Position numbers and translations under genes: made by a program
Origin: DASUXY01 sp035301985
GTDB lineage: Bacteria > Bacillota > Bacilli > Bacillales > Amphibacillaceae
DNA length: 64,000 nt
Assembly (NCBI GenBank): GCA_035301985.1
Contig: DATGTE010000008.1
Span: 62,001-126,000 of the forward strand
Direction: 5' to 3'
In this document: positions 1 through 8,637 of the stretch, in pieces
Numbering within the stretch: position 1 is the first letter of the stretch
How the letters are laid out: every line of letters starts with the position of its first letter
Notes under the pieces: generated by a model
What the model was told of the DNA's origin: nothing
Databases searched by the model: none
The model's input: only the letters and a program-made list of their open reading frames with translations

Positions 1-48
1 ATGATAATATTATGATTAAATATATATAAATTAGAAAGGATCATGAAT

Positions 49-810
49 ATGATTGGCATTTCAAAGGAAACGATTCAGTCCATCCCATGTCTTATTGTAT
101 CAGATGACCAACATGGAGGAGCACCTTTGCCTACCGTAGTCTATTTACATGGATTTACGAGTGCCAAAGAACATAATTTACCTTTAGCATATTTATTAGC
201 GGAAAAGGGATATCGCGTCATCTTGCCAGATAGTAAGTACCACGGTGAACGTGAATATAAAATTGCTAATTTAAAACGACAAATTTCCTTTTGGGATATC
301 GTGATGAAAAATGTTGATGAACTCCAGAAGATAAAAAGTGCTCTTGATGATCATCAACTCATTCAAGGAGACAGGTTTGGCGTAGCGGGGACAAGCATGG
401 GAGGGATTACGACATCAGCGGCTCTAACCCAATATCCGTGGATTAAAGCCGCGGCTATCTTAATGGGTTCACCTAAAATCACGACATACGCACAAGCTCT
501 CGTCAATCATCTCAAAGAACTAGATCGTCTCCCAGTGAAAGAAGAGAAAATTGAAAAAATATATGAACAACTAAAAGCGTATGATTTATCGATGCATACG
601 GATACGCTCATGGATCGTCCTCTCATGTTTTGGCATGGAACAGATGATTCGATCGTTCCATTCGATCATTCGTATACATTTTATAAAGAGGTAAAAGAAA
701 AGTATAAAACGAAGCGTAACATTCATTTTGTAAAAGAAGAAAACCGTGATCACAAAGTGAGTCGATTTGCGATTTTAGAAACTGTAAAATGGTTTGAAAA
801 GTTTTTATAA
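49..810 (+). CDS. yitV: YitV-like alpha/beta hydrolase (esterase)
   Basis: Predicted cytosolic serine hydrolase of 253 aa. An HGFTSAKEHN segment near residue 33 looks like the oxyanion region, GTSMGG near residue 115 is the nucleophile elbow, the acid is probably Asp in HGTDDS, and the His lies in the C-terminal DHK segment. Length and motifs match B. subtilis YitV, and the next gene is yitW, as in B. subtilis. ATG 49 is preferred over ATG 43 because AGAAAGGA (33-40) sits 8 nt from it and the N-terminus then aligns with the family. The natural substrate is unknown. Confidence 0.88.
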   Translation: MIGISKETIQSIPCLIVSDDQHGGAPLPTVVYLHGFTSAKEHNLPLAYLLAEKGYRVILPDSKYHGEREYKIANLKRQISFWDIVMKNVDELQKIKSALDDHQLIQGDRFGVAGTSMGGITTSAALTQYPWIKAAAILMGSPKITTYAQALVNHLKELDRLPVKEEKIEKIYEQLKAYDLSMHTDTLMDRPLMFWHGTDDSIVPFDHSYTFYKEVKEKYKTKRNIHFVKEENRDHKVSRFAILETVKWFEKFL

Positions 811-950
811 ACGTTTATTTGCTTATCATCATGAATGATCAACAAATGATATGCACATCAATCTATAATCCGCTTTTGAATAGCAAACACTTAAAAAAAG
901 ATGAATAATATGTTTTAATAAAAGTATGAAGGAAAAGGAGGAAAGAGATC

Positions 951-1262
951 ATGGACGAAGCAAAAAAGGAAAATATCATGGGTGCGCTTGAAAATGTAAT
1001 TGATCCGGAATTAGGTATTGACATTGTTAACCTCGGATTAGTATATGGTGTCGATTTAGATGAGAACGGAAAATGCACCGTAACCATGACACTCACATCC
1101 ATGGGATGTCCGTTAGCAGGCCATATAGAACAAGATGTGCGTTTTGCACTTGCAGATATCCCCGACATTAAAGATATAGATGTTGAACTCGTATGGGATC
1201 CACCTTGGGGTAAGGATAAAATGTCACGCTATGCAAAAATCGCTTTAGGTGTTCCTGATTAA
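951..1262 (+). CDS. yitW: YitW, MIP18/DUF59 iron-sulfur assembly protein
   Basis: A 103-aa protein of the MIP18/DUF59 family (SufT/PaaD-like), thought to help maturation of Fe-S proteins. The fold is visible as the N-terminal ALENVIDPELGIDIVNLGL block, the central TMTLTSMGCPL segment with the conserved Cys near residue 51, and the C-terminal WDPPW motif. AAAGGAGG precedes ATG by a normal distance. It follows yitV in the same direction, as in B. subtilis; about 140 bp separate them, so co-transcription is uncertain. Confidence 0.9.
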   Translation: MDEAKKENIMGALENVIDPELGIDIVNLGLVYGVDLDENGKCTVTMTLTSMGCPLAGHIEQDVRFALADIPDIKDIDVELVWDPPWGKDKMSRYAKIALGVPD

Positions 1263-1323
1263 TTCCATCAACATGAGTGATTTAGCTGCTGAAGGTTAGC
1301 GGTAAAGAAACACATCGAAGTGA

Positions 1324-1357
1324 GAGGTTGATTCATAAAGATGGATCGACCTTTTAC
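1324..1357 (+). terminator. Probable terminator after yitW
   Basis: Imperfect hairpin with arms AGGTTGATT and GGATCGACCT (G-U pairs) around a CATAAAGAT loop, followed by TTTT. It lies between yitW and mobB. Confidence 0.45.
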
Positions 1358-1392
1358 ACTTTTAAATATAAAATATTTCATGAGGTATTGAT

Positions 1393-1914
1393 ATGCAACG
1401 TGCTGTTCATGTGCCAATCTACCAAATTGTTGGTTATAAAAATTCAGGTAAGACGAGTTTAATGGTTAAATTAATCGATTATTTTACGCAGCACAATCTA
1501 GAAGTCGGAACATTTAAGCATCATGGTCACGGCGGAGAGCCCGAAGTTGTCAAACATACAGATAGCGATTATCATTTTACAGCTGGTGCATCTGTTAGTT
1601 TTGTTCAAGGTGAAAAACAGCTTCATATGAAAGCTAAGGATACTTCAGACGTCACATTAGATCAGCTTCTAGCTTTGTATAACTTTTTTAACATTGATCT
1701 CGTTCTCATTGAAGGATATAAGCGAGCAAACTACCCTAAAATTGTTTTAATTCGTCATCAAGACGATTTACAACTACTTGAGAGCTTATCAAACGTAATT
1801 GCAGTTGGTTCACATGATTTACAGCTAATCGAGTCGTTGGACTATCTGACTTTTTCTTTAGTTGAGATCGATCAAGAATTGAATCGATTAGCTAATCATA
1901 TGATATCAACATAA
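1393..1914 (+). CDS. mobB: MobB, molybdopterin-guanine dinucleotide biosynthesis adaptor
   Basis: A 173-aa P-loop GTPase-like protein that assists MobA in attaching GMP to molybdopterin. The Walker A motif GYKNSGKTS lies near residues 14-22, followed by the family-typical TFKHHGHGG and TDSDYHFTAGA segments and the LIEGYK motif near residue 115. It starts the close-packed trio mobB-moaE-moaD (12 nt gap to moaE), the same order as in B. subtilis. No other molybdenum-cofactor gene or molybdoenzyme is in the window, so the rest of the pathway must lie elsewhere. Confidence 0.92.
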   Translation: MQRAVHVPIYQIVGYKNSGKTSLMVKLIDYFTQHNLEVGTFKHHGHGGEPEVVKHTDSDYHFTAGASVSFVQGEKQLHMKAKDTSDVTLDQLLALYNFFNIDLVLIEGYKRANYPKIVLIRHQDDLQLLESLSNVIAVGSHDLQLIESLDYLTFSLVEIDQELNRLANHMIST

Positions 1915-1926
1915 AGGTGGGACAGT

Positions 1927-2400
1927 ATGGGAAAAAACTTTTGGATTACAAGTCAACCAGTAGACATTAACGAGGTCATACAAAAAGTTGTGAGACCAGA
2001 AGCTGGCGCAATTAGTACGTTTATTGGCGCAGTGCGTGAATTTACACACGGAAAACGAACGTTATATTTGGAATATCAAGCGTATGAATCGATGGCAGAA
2101 AAAAAGCTTGCACAAATCGGTGCTGAAATAGAGGATCGATGGGGAAATACAAAAACAGCGATCGCTCACCGCATTGGCAGATTGGATATATCCGAAGTAG
2201 CTGTAGCCATTGCCGTATCGACGCCACATCGAAAAGATGCTTTTGCGGCAAGCCGGTATGCGATTGACCGTATTAAAGAAATCGTTCCAATTTGGAAAAA
2301 AGAACATTGGGAAGACGGTTCATTGTGGATCGGTGATCAAAAAGAGCAGATTTCTTATCACCATAACGTACCATCAGAGGAGGAAATGAAAAATGGTTAA
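1927..2400 (+). CDS. moaE: MoaE, molybdopterin synthase catalytic subunit
   Basis: Large subunit (157 aa) of molybdopterin synthase, which inserts two dithiolene sulfurs carried by MoaD into precursor Z. Recognisable segments are the GAISTFIGAVRE block near residue 30, YLEYQAYESMAEKK near 50, HRIGRLDISEVAVAIAVSTPHR near 82-104, and the catalytic-site region PIWKKE near 120. AGGTGGG precedes the ATG. Its 3' end overlaps moaD by 8 nt, which suggests translational coupling of the two subunits. Confidence 0.94.
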   Translation: MGKNFWITSQPVDINEVIQKVVRPEAGAISTFIGAVREFTHGKRTLYLEYQAYESMAEKKLAQIGAEIEDRWGNTKTAIAHRIGRLDISEVAVAIAVSTPHRKDAFAASRYAIDRIKEIVPIWKKEHWEDGSLWIGDQKEQISYHHNVPSEEEMKNG

Positions 2401-2626
2401 TGTGTTATTGTTTGCTGAATTGCAAGAAACGGTTGGCCGGGAAAAGTTAACGTTCGATGTCGATGGTATTACGGTTAAACAATTGAAGGATCAGTGGTTA
2501 TCGACGTATAATTTGGTAAATATTGATGATGCGATGGTAGCGATCAATGAAGAATATGCTGATGAGGATGCTGTTATTTCTGCAGGCGATACAGTCGCAT
2601 TTATTCCACCAGTAAGTGGAGGATAA
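2393..2626 (+). CDS. moaD: MoaD, molybdopterin synthase sulfur carrier
   Basis: A 77-aa ubiquitin-fold sulfur carrier ending in the obligatory Gly-Gly (PPVSGG), whose C-terminus is thiocarboxylated and donates sulfur to MoaE. AGAGGAGG upstream lies inside moaE and the ATG overlaps the end of moaE (ATGGTTAA). A strong terminator follows directly, making moaD the last gene of the transcript. Confidence 0.94.
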   Translation: MVNVLLFAELQETVGREKLTFDVDGITVKQLKDQWLSTYNLVNIDDAMVAINEEYADEDAVISAGDTVAFIPPVSGG

Positions 2627-2677
2627 AAAGATCCGGTTGTTTCAAGTATGGAATAGAAACAGCCGGATCTTTTTGTT
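2625..2677 (+). terminator. Rho-independent terminator after moaD
   Basis: Long hairpin with arms AAAAAGATCCGGTTGTTTC (2625-2643) and GAAACAGCCGGATCTTTTT (2656-2674), then T-rich sequence. It may also work in the opposite direction for uppP. Confidence 0.9.
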
Positions 2678-2702
2678 AATGATCGTATGTATTACTCTTT
2701 CA

Positions 2703-3524
2703 TTACATAAATAAAATGACGAGTGACCCTACGATAAAACAATAAAATGCAAAATACTTTAAGTTCCCTCTAGCGACGATATTAATAAACCATTTCAAGG
2801 CGTAATACGTTGCAATGAGTGAAGTGATAAACGCTAATATGTATGGGATCATCAACGTGTCAAAAGCGGGGTCCTTGATGATATCTCCAATTGATAAAAT
2901 CGTTACACCTAAACTGACAGGGATGTATAATAAAAATGAAAAACGTAACGCTGTGTCCTGTTTCATCCCAAGAAGCATTGCAGCGACGATTGTTGCTCCG
3001 GAACGGCTAATACCGGGAATTAAGGCAACGGATTGGGCTAGTCCAACAATAATAGCATCTTTAAACGTTAAATCACCATCATTTTTCCTACCTTGTAAAT
3101 TCCGTATGATCCATAAAGCGAATCCCGTAATGAGCAAGGTGACTCCTACGGTCATTACCGTGCTTAACTTTTCACTGATAATATCTTCAAATAAAAGTCC
3201 TAACACCCCTGTGATCACTGTTGCTACAAATAGATAAACGATGAATTGAAAATCCGCTCGAGTTTCAGGTTGTTTGGAAATGAGGTGCCGTGTTCCATTT
3301 TTGATGAGACGAGCAAGATCTGTACGATACACGATGAGCACCGCTATTAATGAGCCAATATTTACGATAATTTCAAAGGAAAGGCCCTCAATATTGATTT
3401 GAAATAACTCGCGAAAAATTACTAAATGTCCACTTGAAGAAATGGGTAGAGGTTCTGTAAACCCTTGAATAAATCCTAAGATAATATATTTAATCAATAA
3501 CCATATATGTTCGATTGAATCCAT
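2703..3524 (-). CDS. uppP: Undecaprenyl-diphosphatase UppP/BacA
   Basis: Integral membrane phosphatase (273 aa) that dephosphorylates undecaprenyl pyrophosphate, recycling the lipid carrier for peptidoglycan synthesis and giving low-level bacitracin resistance. Both signature segments are present: GFTEPLPISSSGHL near residues 20-33 and PGISRSGATI near 170-179, between multiple hydrophobic helices. The first motif has EPLPISSSG, a variant form of the more common E-F/W-LPVSSTG. GAGGAGGG precedes ATG. Confidence 0.93.
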   Translation of the reverse strand: MDSIEHIWLLIKYIILGFIQGFTEPLPISSSGHLVIFRELFQINIEGLSFEIIVNIGSLIAVLIVYRTDLARLIKNGTRHLISKQPETRADFQFIVYLFVATVITGVLGLLFEDIISEKLSTVMTVGVTLLITGFALWIIRNLQGRKNDGDLTFKDAIIVGLAQSVALIPGISRSGATIVAAMLLGMKQDTALRFSFLLYIPVSLGVTILSIGDIIKDPAFDTLMIPYILAFITSLIATYYALKWFINIVARGNLKYFAFYCFIVGSLVILFM

Positions 3525-3650
3525 GCAAAATCCCTCCTCATTAACAATACCATATGATTTACGTTAGGTATATATTTATTTTGTAAAAAATTGAATGTCA
3601 CTATCTTTTATATAGTTGAATAGTCTAATTGGTGAGGAGGTTTGAATAGT

Positions 3651-3998
3651 ATGAATAAAGACAATCAACATATATACGATTTATGCAAAAATCATCTACA
3701 TGCTTATGTAATGGCTGAGTTAAATGATGGGTCTAAGGTGGATGGCATTATTACGGGGTTGGATGACGAGTATGTATATTTGGCTGTCCCTGTTGAAGGA
3801 GAAGATAGGACATTTTCACCAACTACAGCGGATGATCGACAATTCGGCTATGGATTTCCTGGATATGGATATGGCTTCGGATATGGGTTTCCAGGCTACG
3901 GGTATGGACCGGGTTTTGGGCATCCCCCGAGAAGATTCAGAAGGCTAGTTTTACCCTTAGCTGCATTAACGGCATTAAGCCTGTTACCATGGTATTAA
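3651..3998 (+). CDS. Small protein with Sm-like N-terminus and Gly/Tyr/Phe-rich tail
   Basis: A 115-aa protein with two parts. Residues 1-50 resemble an Sm-like beta fold (HAYVMAELNDGSKVDGIITGLDDEYVYLAV). Residues 65-95 are a low-complexity run of GYG/GFP units, followed by an Arg-rich turn and a short hydrophobic C-terminus. TTG 3642 is also in frame, but GAGGAGG (3634-3640) is correctly spaced only for ATG 3651. Gly/Tyr-rich tails are common in spore-coat and surface proteins, so a spore-associated role is possible but unproven. It is monocistronic, with its own terminator. Confidence 0.7.
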   Translation: MNKDNQHIYDLCKNHLHAYVMAELNDGSKVDGIITGLDDEYVYLAVPVEGEDRTFSPTTADDRQFGYGFPGYGYGFGYGFPGYGYGPGFGHPPRRFRRLVLPLAALTALSLLPWY

Positions 3999-4026
3999 CA
4001 CGGGCAAGAGCAGGATGATGAATAGC

Positions 4027-4069
4027 AAAACCCTTGCCATTTATTTCAAAAAAACAGCAAGGGTTTTGT
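4027..4069 (+). terminator. Terminator after the Gly/Tyr-rich gene
   Basis: Perfect 11-bp inverted repeat AAAACCCTTGC (4027-4037) and GCAAGGGTTTT (4057-4067). It sits between convergent genes and could serve both strands. Confidence 0.85.
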
Positions 4070-4112
4070 ATGTGTACGTGTATAATCGGATTTTACAAAA
4101 TACGTATTGAAT

Positions 4113-4292
4113 TTACGATTCGTTTTTCTCTGCCAATACACCGTCACCCAATATGTAGACGATAATCGAGAATATAACAGCTAATGTCAAGGATTGATTC
4201 AAATTGAATGGCTGGCCAGCCATGCTCGTCAATACGTATGACAACACCGCACTGATGAGTACTCCCCAGATGATTACCATAATATAACGCAT
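4113..4292 (-). CDS. yjzD: YjzD-like DUF2929 small membrane protein
   Basis: A short gene of 59 codons. The protein starts MRYIMVIIWGVLISAVLSYV and continues with TSMAGQPFNLN, a second hydrophobic stretch and a GDGVLAEKNES tail, giving two membrane segments. GAGGTGGAAAC precedes the start. Sequence and position just upstream of the med/fabH region match B. subtilis YjzD (DUF2929), function unknown. The symbol rests on recalled similarity plus synteny. Confidence 0.75.
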   Translation of the reverse strand: MRYIMVIIWGVLISAVLSYVLTSMAGQPFNLNQSLTLAVIFSIIVYILGDGVLAEKNES

Positions 4293-4534
4293 GTTTCCAC
4301 CTCATTCTTTACAAACTAATTTCAAGCAAAAAGCTACCATGAATGAAAATACATTATCCTCATATTATCAAATCTACGTCTAAAAGAAAAGTATTTGTCA
4401 TGTGTTTTCATTAAGAGGGTGTTTATACTATTTGAATACACTTACCCTCTACGTATCGTTTAAAAATATGCATGTTCTTTAAGTTGGTCTACAATAACAT
4501 CTTTCAGGAAGGGGACCGATAGGGAGGGATTGAT

Positions 4535-5155
4535 GTGTCTATACTTGTCGCGAATTGCTTTGATTGGATTGGTTTTCATCTCGTTAATTATTTACTGGAA
4601 AACGGGTTTCAAGTTCATGGTGTAGATGAATTGAAGTCGACGAAGAAAGAACATTTATCGATGTTTTTTGCTCGGAATGATCGATTTATTTTTACTACAG
4701 TTCAACAAATAAAGGATGAAGAAAAGGTTTTTGATACCGCCTTTATAATCGACGAATACGATATCAATCCTATTCAAGCTAAACAAACGATTGCCATTCG
4801 CAATCAAGAGAAGTGCACCTATGAAGATAAAACGATCGTGATCGAGGTTCCAATTCTTTTTGGTGAGTGGATGTCAATGTGTGAAAATGGAGTATACAAA
4901 AATAATCAATTCATCCGCTTTGATTCAGAACAATTTTTGAACGATGCTATTTATATAAATGATTTTATTCAAGGACTCATGGCTCGTGTAGAAAACAAGA
5001 ACTTATTTCCTATGCTACATGTGTTATCGATCAAATGTCGTCAAAAACATATTAAACTTGAAAATGTATTCTATATTCGTGACAATAGACCTATAGAAGA
5101 AAACATCAAAAAAGTGACCGAGCATTATAAGCGTTATCGTCATTTTTACAAATAG
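4535..5155 (+). CDS. Degenerate NAD(P)-binding-like protein upstream of med
   Basis: A 206-aa protein with a Rossmann-like start (ILVANCFDWIGFHLVNYLLENGFQVHGVDE) reminiscent of the nucleotide-binding end of SDR-type epimerases, but without a clear GxxGxxG motif and much shorter than that family. B. subtilis has a comparable uncharacterised gene at the same place, directly before med. The start is GTG with AGGGAGGGA (4521-4529) in front. Only 27 nt separate it from the TTG start of med, so the two probably share a transcript. Catalytic activity is doubtful. Confidence 0.65.
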   Translation: MSILVANCFDWIGFHLVNYLLENGFQVHGVDELKSTKKEHLSMFFARNDRFIFTTVQQIKDEEKVFDTAFIIDEYDINPIQAKQTIAIRNQEKCTYEDKTIVIEVPILFGEWMSMCENGVYKNNQFIRFDSEQFLNDAIYINDFIQGLMARVENKNLFPMLHVLSIKCRQKHIKLENVFYIRDNRPIEENIKKVTEHYKRYRHFYK

Positions 5156-5182
5156 CTCATTCTATGGAATGGAGTGCACACA

Positions 5183-6136
5183 TTGTCGAAGAAATTGTTG
5201 ATCATACTTGGGATTGTGACCGCCCTTTTTGGCTGTGTCCAAACAGATGAAAAGCAAAAAATTCAAAAGGTCGCTATGCTGACAGAAGGACCAATTGAAG
5301 GACAAGATTGGGAAGAAAAAGGATACAAAGGCCTTTTGCGAATCAAAGATAAATTTGACGTGGATCTTGTAGTAGAAGAGAACATTCATACGGAGGAGCA
5401 GATAATTGAAACGGTGGACGAACTGGCTGAACAAGGGGTCAACCTTATTTTTGGACATGGCAGTATATATGGAAAAACGTTCACTGACATTTCTTCAACT
5501 TATGCCGATATACAATTTGTTTACTTTAACGGGGGTTACTATGCAGATAATGTGACGAGCTTAACATTTAACTCGCATGCGATGGGTTTTTTTGGTGGAA
5601 TGGTCGCTAGTCAAATGACAGAGACAAATGAAGTGGGGATTATTGCTGCTTATGAATGGCAACCGGAAATCGAAGGTTTTTTTGAAGGAGCAAAATATCA
5701 AGATTCAAAGACGCACGTTCAGGTGAAATATATCAATAACTGGGACGATCAAGAAGTTGTTTTTAATCTATACGAAACGATGAAAGATGGCGGTGTTGAT
5801 ATTTTTTATCCAGCAGGCGATTCGTTTAGTAGAGACATTATTGAACGAGCGCACGAAGACCAGCTATCCGTGATTGGTTACGTCGCTGATCAATCCAACA
5901 TCAGTCCAGAGACCGTTTTAACGAGCACTGTCCAAAATGTTGAAAAGTTGTATGAAGTCATTGCGACGAAGTATAATGATGACGAATTACCAGGTCGCGT
6001 ATTATCTTTTGATTTTGAAGATGATTTGATTTATTTAGGGACGTTTAGTCCTGATGTTCCGGAAGATTTTCAGGAATTGTTACAACAAGAGGTTGAACAA
6101 TATAAAGAAACTGGGTTATTACCAAACCAGCGATAA
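5183..6136 (+). CDS. med: Med, BMP-family lipoprotein affecting competence (ComK)
   Basis: A 317-aa periplasmic-binding-protein-like lipoprotein of the BMP (basic membrane protein/PnrA) family. The signal peptide ends in the lipobox LFGC (Cys18). The family blocks VAMLTEGPIEGQDWEEKGYKGL and FGHGSIYGKTF follow. In B. subtilis Med modulates comK expression. TTG 5183 is preferred over GTG 5174: GGAG (5171-5174) is 8 nt before it and the product then has the same length as B. subtilis Med. No comZ was found in the 156 nt before fabH. Confidence 0.85.
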   Translation: MSKKLLIILGIVTALFGCVQTDEKQKIQKVAMLTEGPIEGQDWEEKGYKGLLRIKDKFDVDLVVEENIHTEEQIIETVDELAEQGVNLIFGHGSIYGKTFTDISSTYADIQFVYFNGGYYADNVTSLTFNSHAMGFFGGMVASQMTETNEVGIIAAYEWQPEIEGFFEGAKYQDSKTHVQVKYINNWDDQEVVFNLYETMKDGGVDIFYPAGDSFSRDIIERAHEDQLSVIGYVADQSNISPETVLTSTVQNVEKLYEVIATKYNDDELPGRVLSFDFEDDLIYLGTFSPDVPEDFQELLQQEVEQYKETGLLPNQR

Positions 6137-6207
6137 ATCGATGTATGGATTATAAAAAGGACGATAATAAATAGATGGTGAAGACGAACGGGAAAGAAAA
6201 ACGGTGC

Positions 6208-6236
6208 TTGCATCATCACATAATATCCATTAAAAT
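6208..6236 (+). promoter_or_regulatory. Sigma-A promoter of fabH-fabF
   Basis: TTGCAT (6208-6213), a 17-nt spacer and TAAAAT (6231-6236). The FapR-like operator begins within the -10 element. Confidence 0.7.
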
Positions 6237-6253
6237 TAGTACCAGGTCATAAT
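6235..6253 (+). promoter_or_regulatory. FapR-type operator before fabH
   Basis: The 19-bp element ATTAGTACCAGGTCATAAT resembles the FapR palindrome family (half-site ATTAGTACC); the two halves match at 7 of 9 positions. It overlaps the -10 element and start point, as expected for repression that malonyl-CoA relieves. In B. subtilis fabHA-fabF belongs to the FapR regulon. Confidence 0.75.
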
Positions 6254-6292
6254 GTTTGTTATTAATATTAATTTAGATAGGGAGTTGGCAAG

Positions 6293-7231
6293 ATGGACGT
6301 AGGTATATTAGGAATTGGTCATTATACTCCACCGAAAGTCGTTACAAATAAAGATTTGGAAAAGATTGTTGATACGAGTGATGAATGGATCCGGACTAGG
6401 ACGGGAATAGAAGAAAGACGTATTGCAGACGATGATATGGATACATCCGATTTAGCTTTTGAAGCGGCGAAAAAAGCTTTAGAGGATGCGAATATGAAAG
6501 CGGAAGATATTGATTTGATTTTAGTTTCAACCGTTACACCAGATACACCTTTTCCGTCGGTATCATGCATGATTCAGGATAAACTTGGTGCTAAACATGC
6601 GGCAGCAATGGATATAAGTGCAGCGTGTGCCGGTTTTATGTACGGTATGGTTACCGCCAAACAATTCGTGGAAACGGGAAGTTATGAACACGTGTTAGTC
6701 GTCGGTGTTGAGAAACTGTCGAAAATTACAGATTGGACTGACCGAAGTACGTGTGTTTTATTTGGTGATGGTGCAGGAGCAGCTGTCGTTGGCGAAGTTT
6801 CTGAAGGAAAGGGAATTCTTTCTTATGAACTTGGAGCGAATGGTTCAGGAGGAAAACATCTATATGAAAATGATGAAGGCGTCATCATCATGAACGGACG
6901 AGAAGTGTTTAAATTTGCCGTACGACAAATGCCTGAATCATCCGTCAATGTGATTGAAAAGCTTGAGTATGAAAAAGAAGATGTAGATTATTTAATTCCT
7001 CATCAAGCGAATATGCGAATTATGGATGCCGCTCGTCAACGCCTAGGTGTTTCTGAAGATAAAATGGCTAAAACGATTAAAAAATATGGAAATAATTCAT
7101 CGGCCTCCATTCCAATCGCTTTATCAGAAAGTGTCGAAAGTGGTAAGATAAAAGATAATGATTTAGTTGTGTTAGTTGGCTTTGGAGCAGGATTAACATG
7201 GGGCGCGATTGCTTTGCGCTGGGGTAAATAA
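6293..7231 (+). CDS. fabH: FabH, beta-ketoacyl-ACP synthase III
   Basis: Condenses acetyl- or branched-chain acyl-CoA with malonyl-ACP to start fatty acid synthesis (312 aa, cytosol). The catalytic triad is visible: Cys112 in ISAACAGF, His237 in PHQANMRI and Asn267 in KYGNNSS. The N-terminal motif TNKDLEKIVDTSDEW and the GDGAGA segment near residue 158 are typical. It is followed after 38 nt by fabF; both lie behind one promoter with a FapR-type operator. Confidence 0.96.
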   Translation: MDVGILGIGHYTPPKVVTNKDLEKIVDTSDEWIRTRTGIEERRIADDDMDTSDLAFEAAKKALEDANMKAEDIDLILVSTVTPDTPFPSVSCMIQDKLGAKHAAAMDISAACAGFMYGMVTAKQFVETGSYEHVLVVGVEKLSKITDWTDRSTCVLFGDGAGAAVVGEVSEGKGILSYELGANGSGGKHLYENDEGVIIMNGREVFKFAVRQMPESSVNVIEKLEYEKEDVDYLIPHQANMRIMDAARQRLGVSEDKMAKTIKKYGNNSSASIPIALSESVESGKIKDNDLVVLVGFGAGLTWGAIALRWGK

Positions 7232-7269
7232 TGAAAAAGTAGTAATAAAAGCAATAGGAGGATTTCTTC

Positions 7270-8508
7270 ATGGAAGACAGAAGAGTAGTTGTGACTGGAC
7301 TTGGGGCAGTTACCCCAGTTGGGAATGACGTGGATACGATGTGGAAAAATATTGTAGCAGGTCAGTCAGGAATCGATTTCGTTACAAAAGTAAATAAAGA
7401 AGACTTTCCCGCTAAAGTAGCTGGTGAAGTTAAAGATTTTGATCCATTAAAGTATATTGAAAAAAAAGAAGCGAGAAGAATGGATTTATTTACTCAATAT
7501 GCCGTAACCGCTTCAAAAATGGCAGTCGAAGATGCAGAGTTAACGATTGATGAAACGAATGCCGAACGAGTTGGTGTGTGGATTGGTTCAGGCATTGGCG
7601 GCATGACGACATATGAAGAACAATATAATAAATTTCTAAAAAGAGGTCACCGTCGTGTCAGCCCGTTTTTTATACCGATGATGATTCCAGATATGGCAGC
7701 AGGTCAAGTATCGATTCAGCTCGGTGCTAAAGGAATTAACTCATGTACAGTTACCGCTTGTGCATCAGGGGCCAGCTCAATTGGGGATGCTTTTAAAGCC
7801 ATTCAACGGGGCGATGTCGATTATATGATTGCCGGAGGTACGGAAGCTCCTATTACCAATATGGCTTTTGCAGGGTTTTCATCTATGAAAGCTTTGTCAG
7901 AAAATGAAGATCCAACGAAAGCAAGTCGTCCGTTTGACAAAAACCGTGATGGATTTGTGATGGGCGAAGGGGCAGGTGTAGTTCTTTTAGAAACATTGGA
8001 AACAGCGTTACAACGTGGTGCTAACATTTATGCAGAAATTGTCGGATATGGTGCAACAGGAGACGCTTTTCATATTACGGCACCTGCAACAGATGGTGAA
8101 GGAGCAAAGCGGGCGATGCAAAAAGCATTAAAAGATGCGGATCTTTCACCATCAGATATCGACTATATTAATGCTCACGGAACGAGTACAGATTTAAACG
8201 ATCCGTATGAAACAACAGCTATTAAAGCTGTTTTTGGAAAGCACGCTAATGAGTTAGCCATTTCTTCTACGAAATCAATGACAGGCCACTTACTAGGTGC
8301 AGCAGGTGGTGTAGAGTCAGTGATCTCAGTAAAAACAATCGATACACATACGATTCCACCGACAATCAATTATGAAACTCCTGATCCTGATTGTGACCTT
8401 GATTATGTACCAAACCAATCGAGAGAACAAGAGGTCAATGCAGTTGTCAGTAATTCATTAGGTTTTGGTGGACATAATGTATCCTTAGTATTTAAAAAAT
8501 ATAAGTAA
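7270..8508 (+). CDS. fabF: FabF, beta-ketoacyl-ACP synthase II
   Basis: Elongating condensing enzyme of fatty acid synthesis (412 aa). The active-site Cys164 lies in VTACASGA, the two catalytic histidines are His303 (NAHGTST) and His340 (SMTGHLLGAAGG), and the FGGHN motif lies near the C-terminus. Length is standard. It uses a clear AGGAGG site and is the last gene of the FapR-controlled unit, followed by a hairpin terminator. Confidence 0.97.
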   Translation: MEDRRVVVTGLGAVTPVGNDVDTMWKNIVAGQSGIDFVTKVNKEDFPAKVAGEVKDFDPLKYIEKKEARRMDLFTQYAVTASKMAVEDAELTIDETNAERVGVWIGSGIGGMTTYEEQYNKFLKRGHRRVSPFFIPMMIPDMAAGQVSIQLGAKGINSCTVTACASGASSIGDAFKAIQRGDVDYMIAGGTEAPITNMAFAGFSSMKALSENEDPTKASRPFDKNRDGFVMGEGAGVVLLETLETALQRGANIYAEIVGYGATGDAFHITAPATDGEGAKRAMQKALKDADLSPSDIDYINAHGTSTDLNDPYETTAIKAVFGKHANELAISSTKSMTGHLLGAAGGVESVISVKTIDTHTIPPTINYETPDPDCDLDYVPNQSREQEVNAVVSNSLGFGGHNVSLVFKKYK

Positions 8509-8516
8509 TCGTCATG

Positions 8517-8548
8517 AAAGGTTGTCTATTGAATAGGCAACCTTTTTT
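8517..8548 (+). terminator. Terminator after fabF
   Basis: Hairpin with arms AAAGGTTGTCTATT and AATAGGCAACCTTT (one G-U pair) followed by TTT. Confidence 0.88.
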
Positions 8549-8637
8549 CATAATTCTCAGTCACTGAAAATTTATTCATGAACGGTATGAGATGTGCATA
8601 TAGTATGTTAACGATGAGGACAAGCGTAGGTGGAGAT

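Noticed and set aside
6137..6292. A comZ gene between med and fabH
   Set aside because: No frame of the right size or composition is present; the space is filled by promoter and operator.
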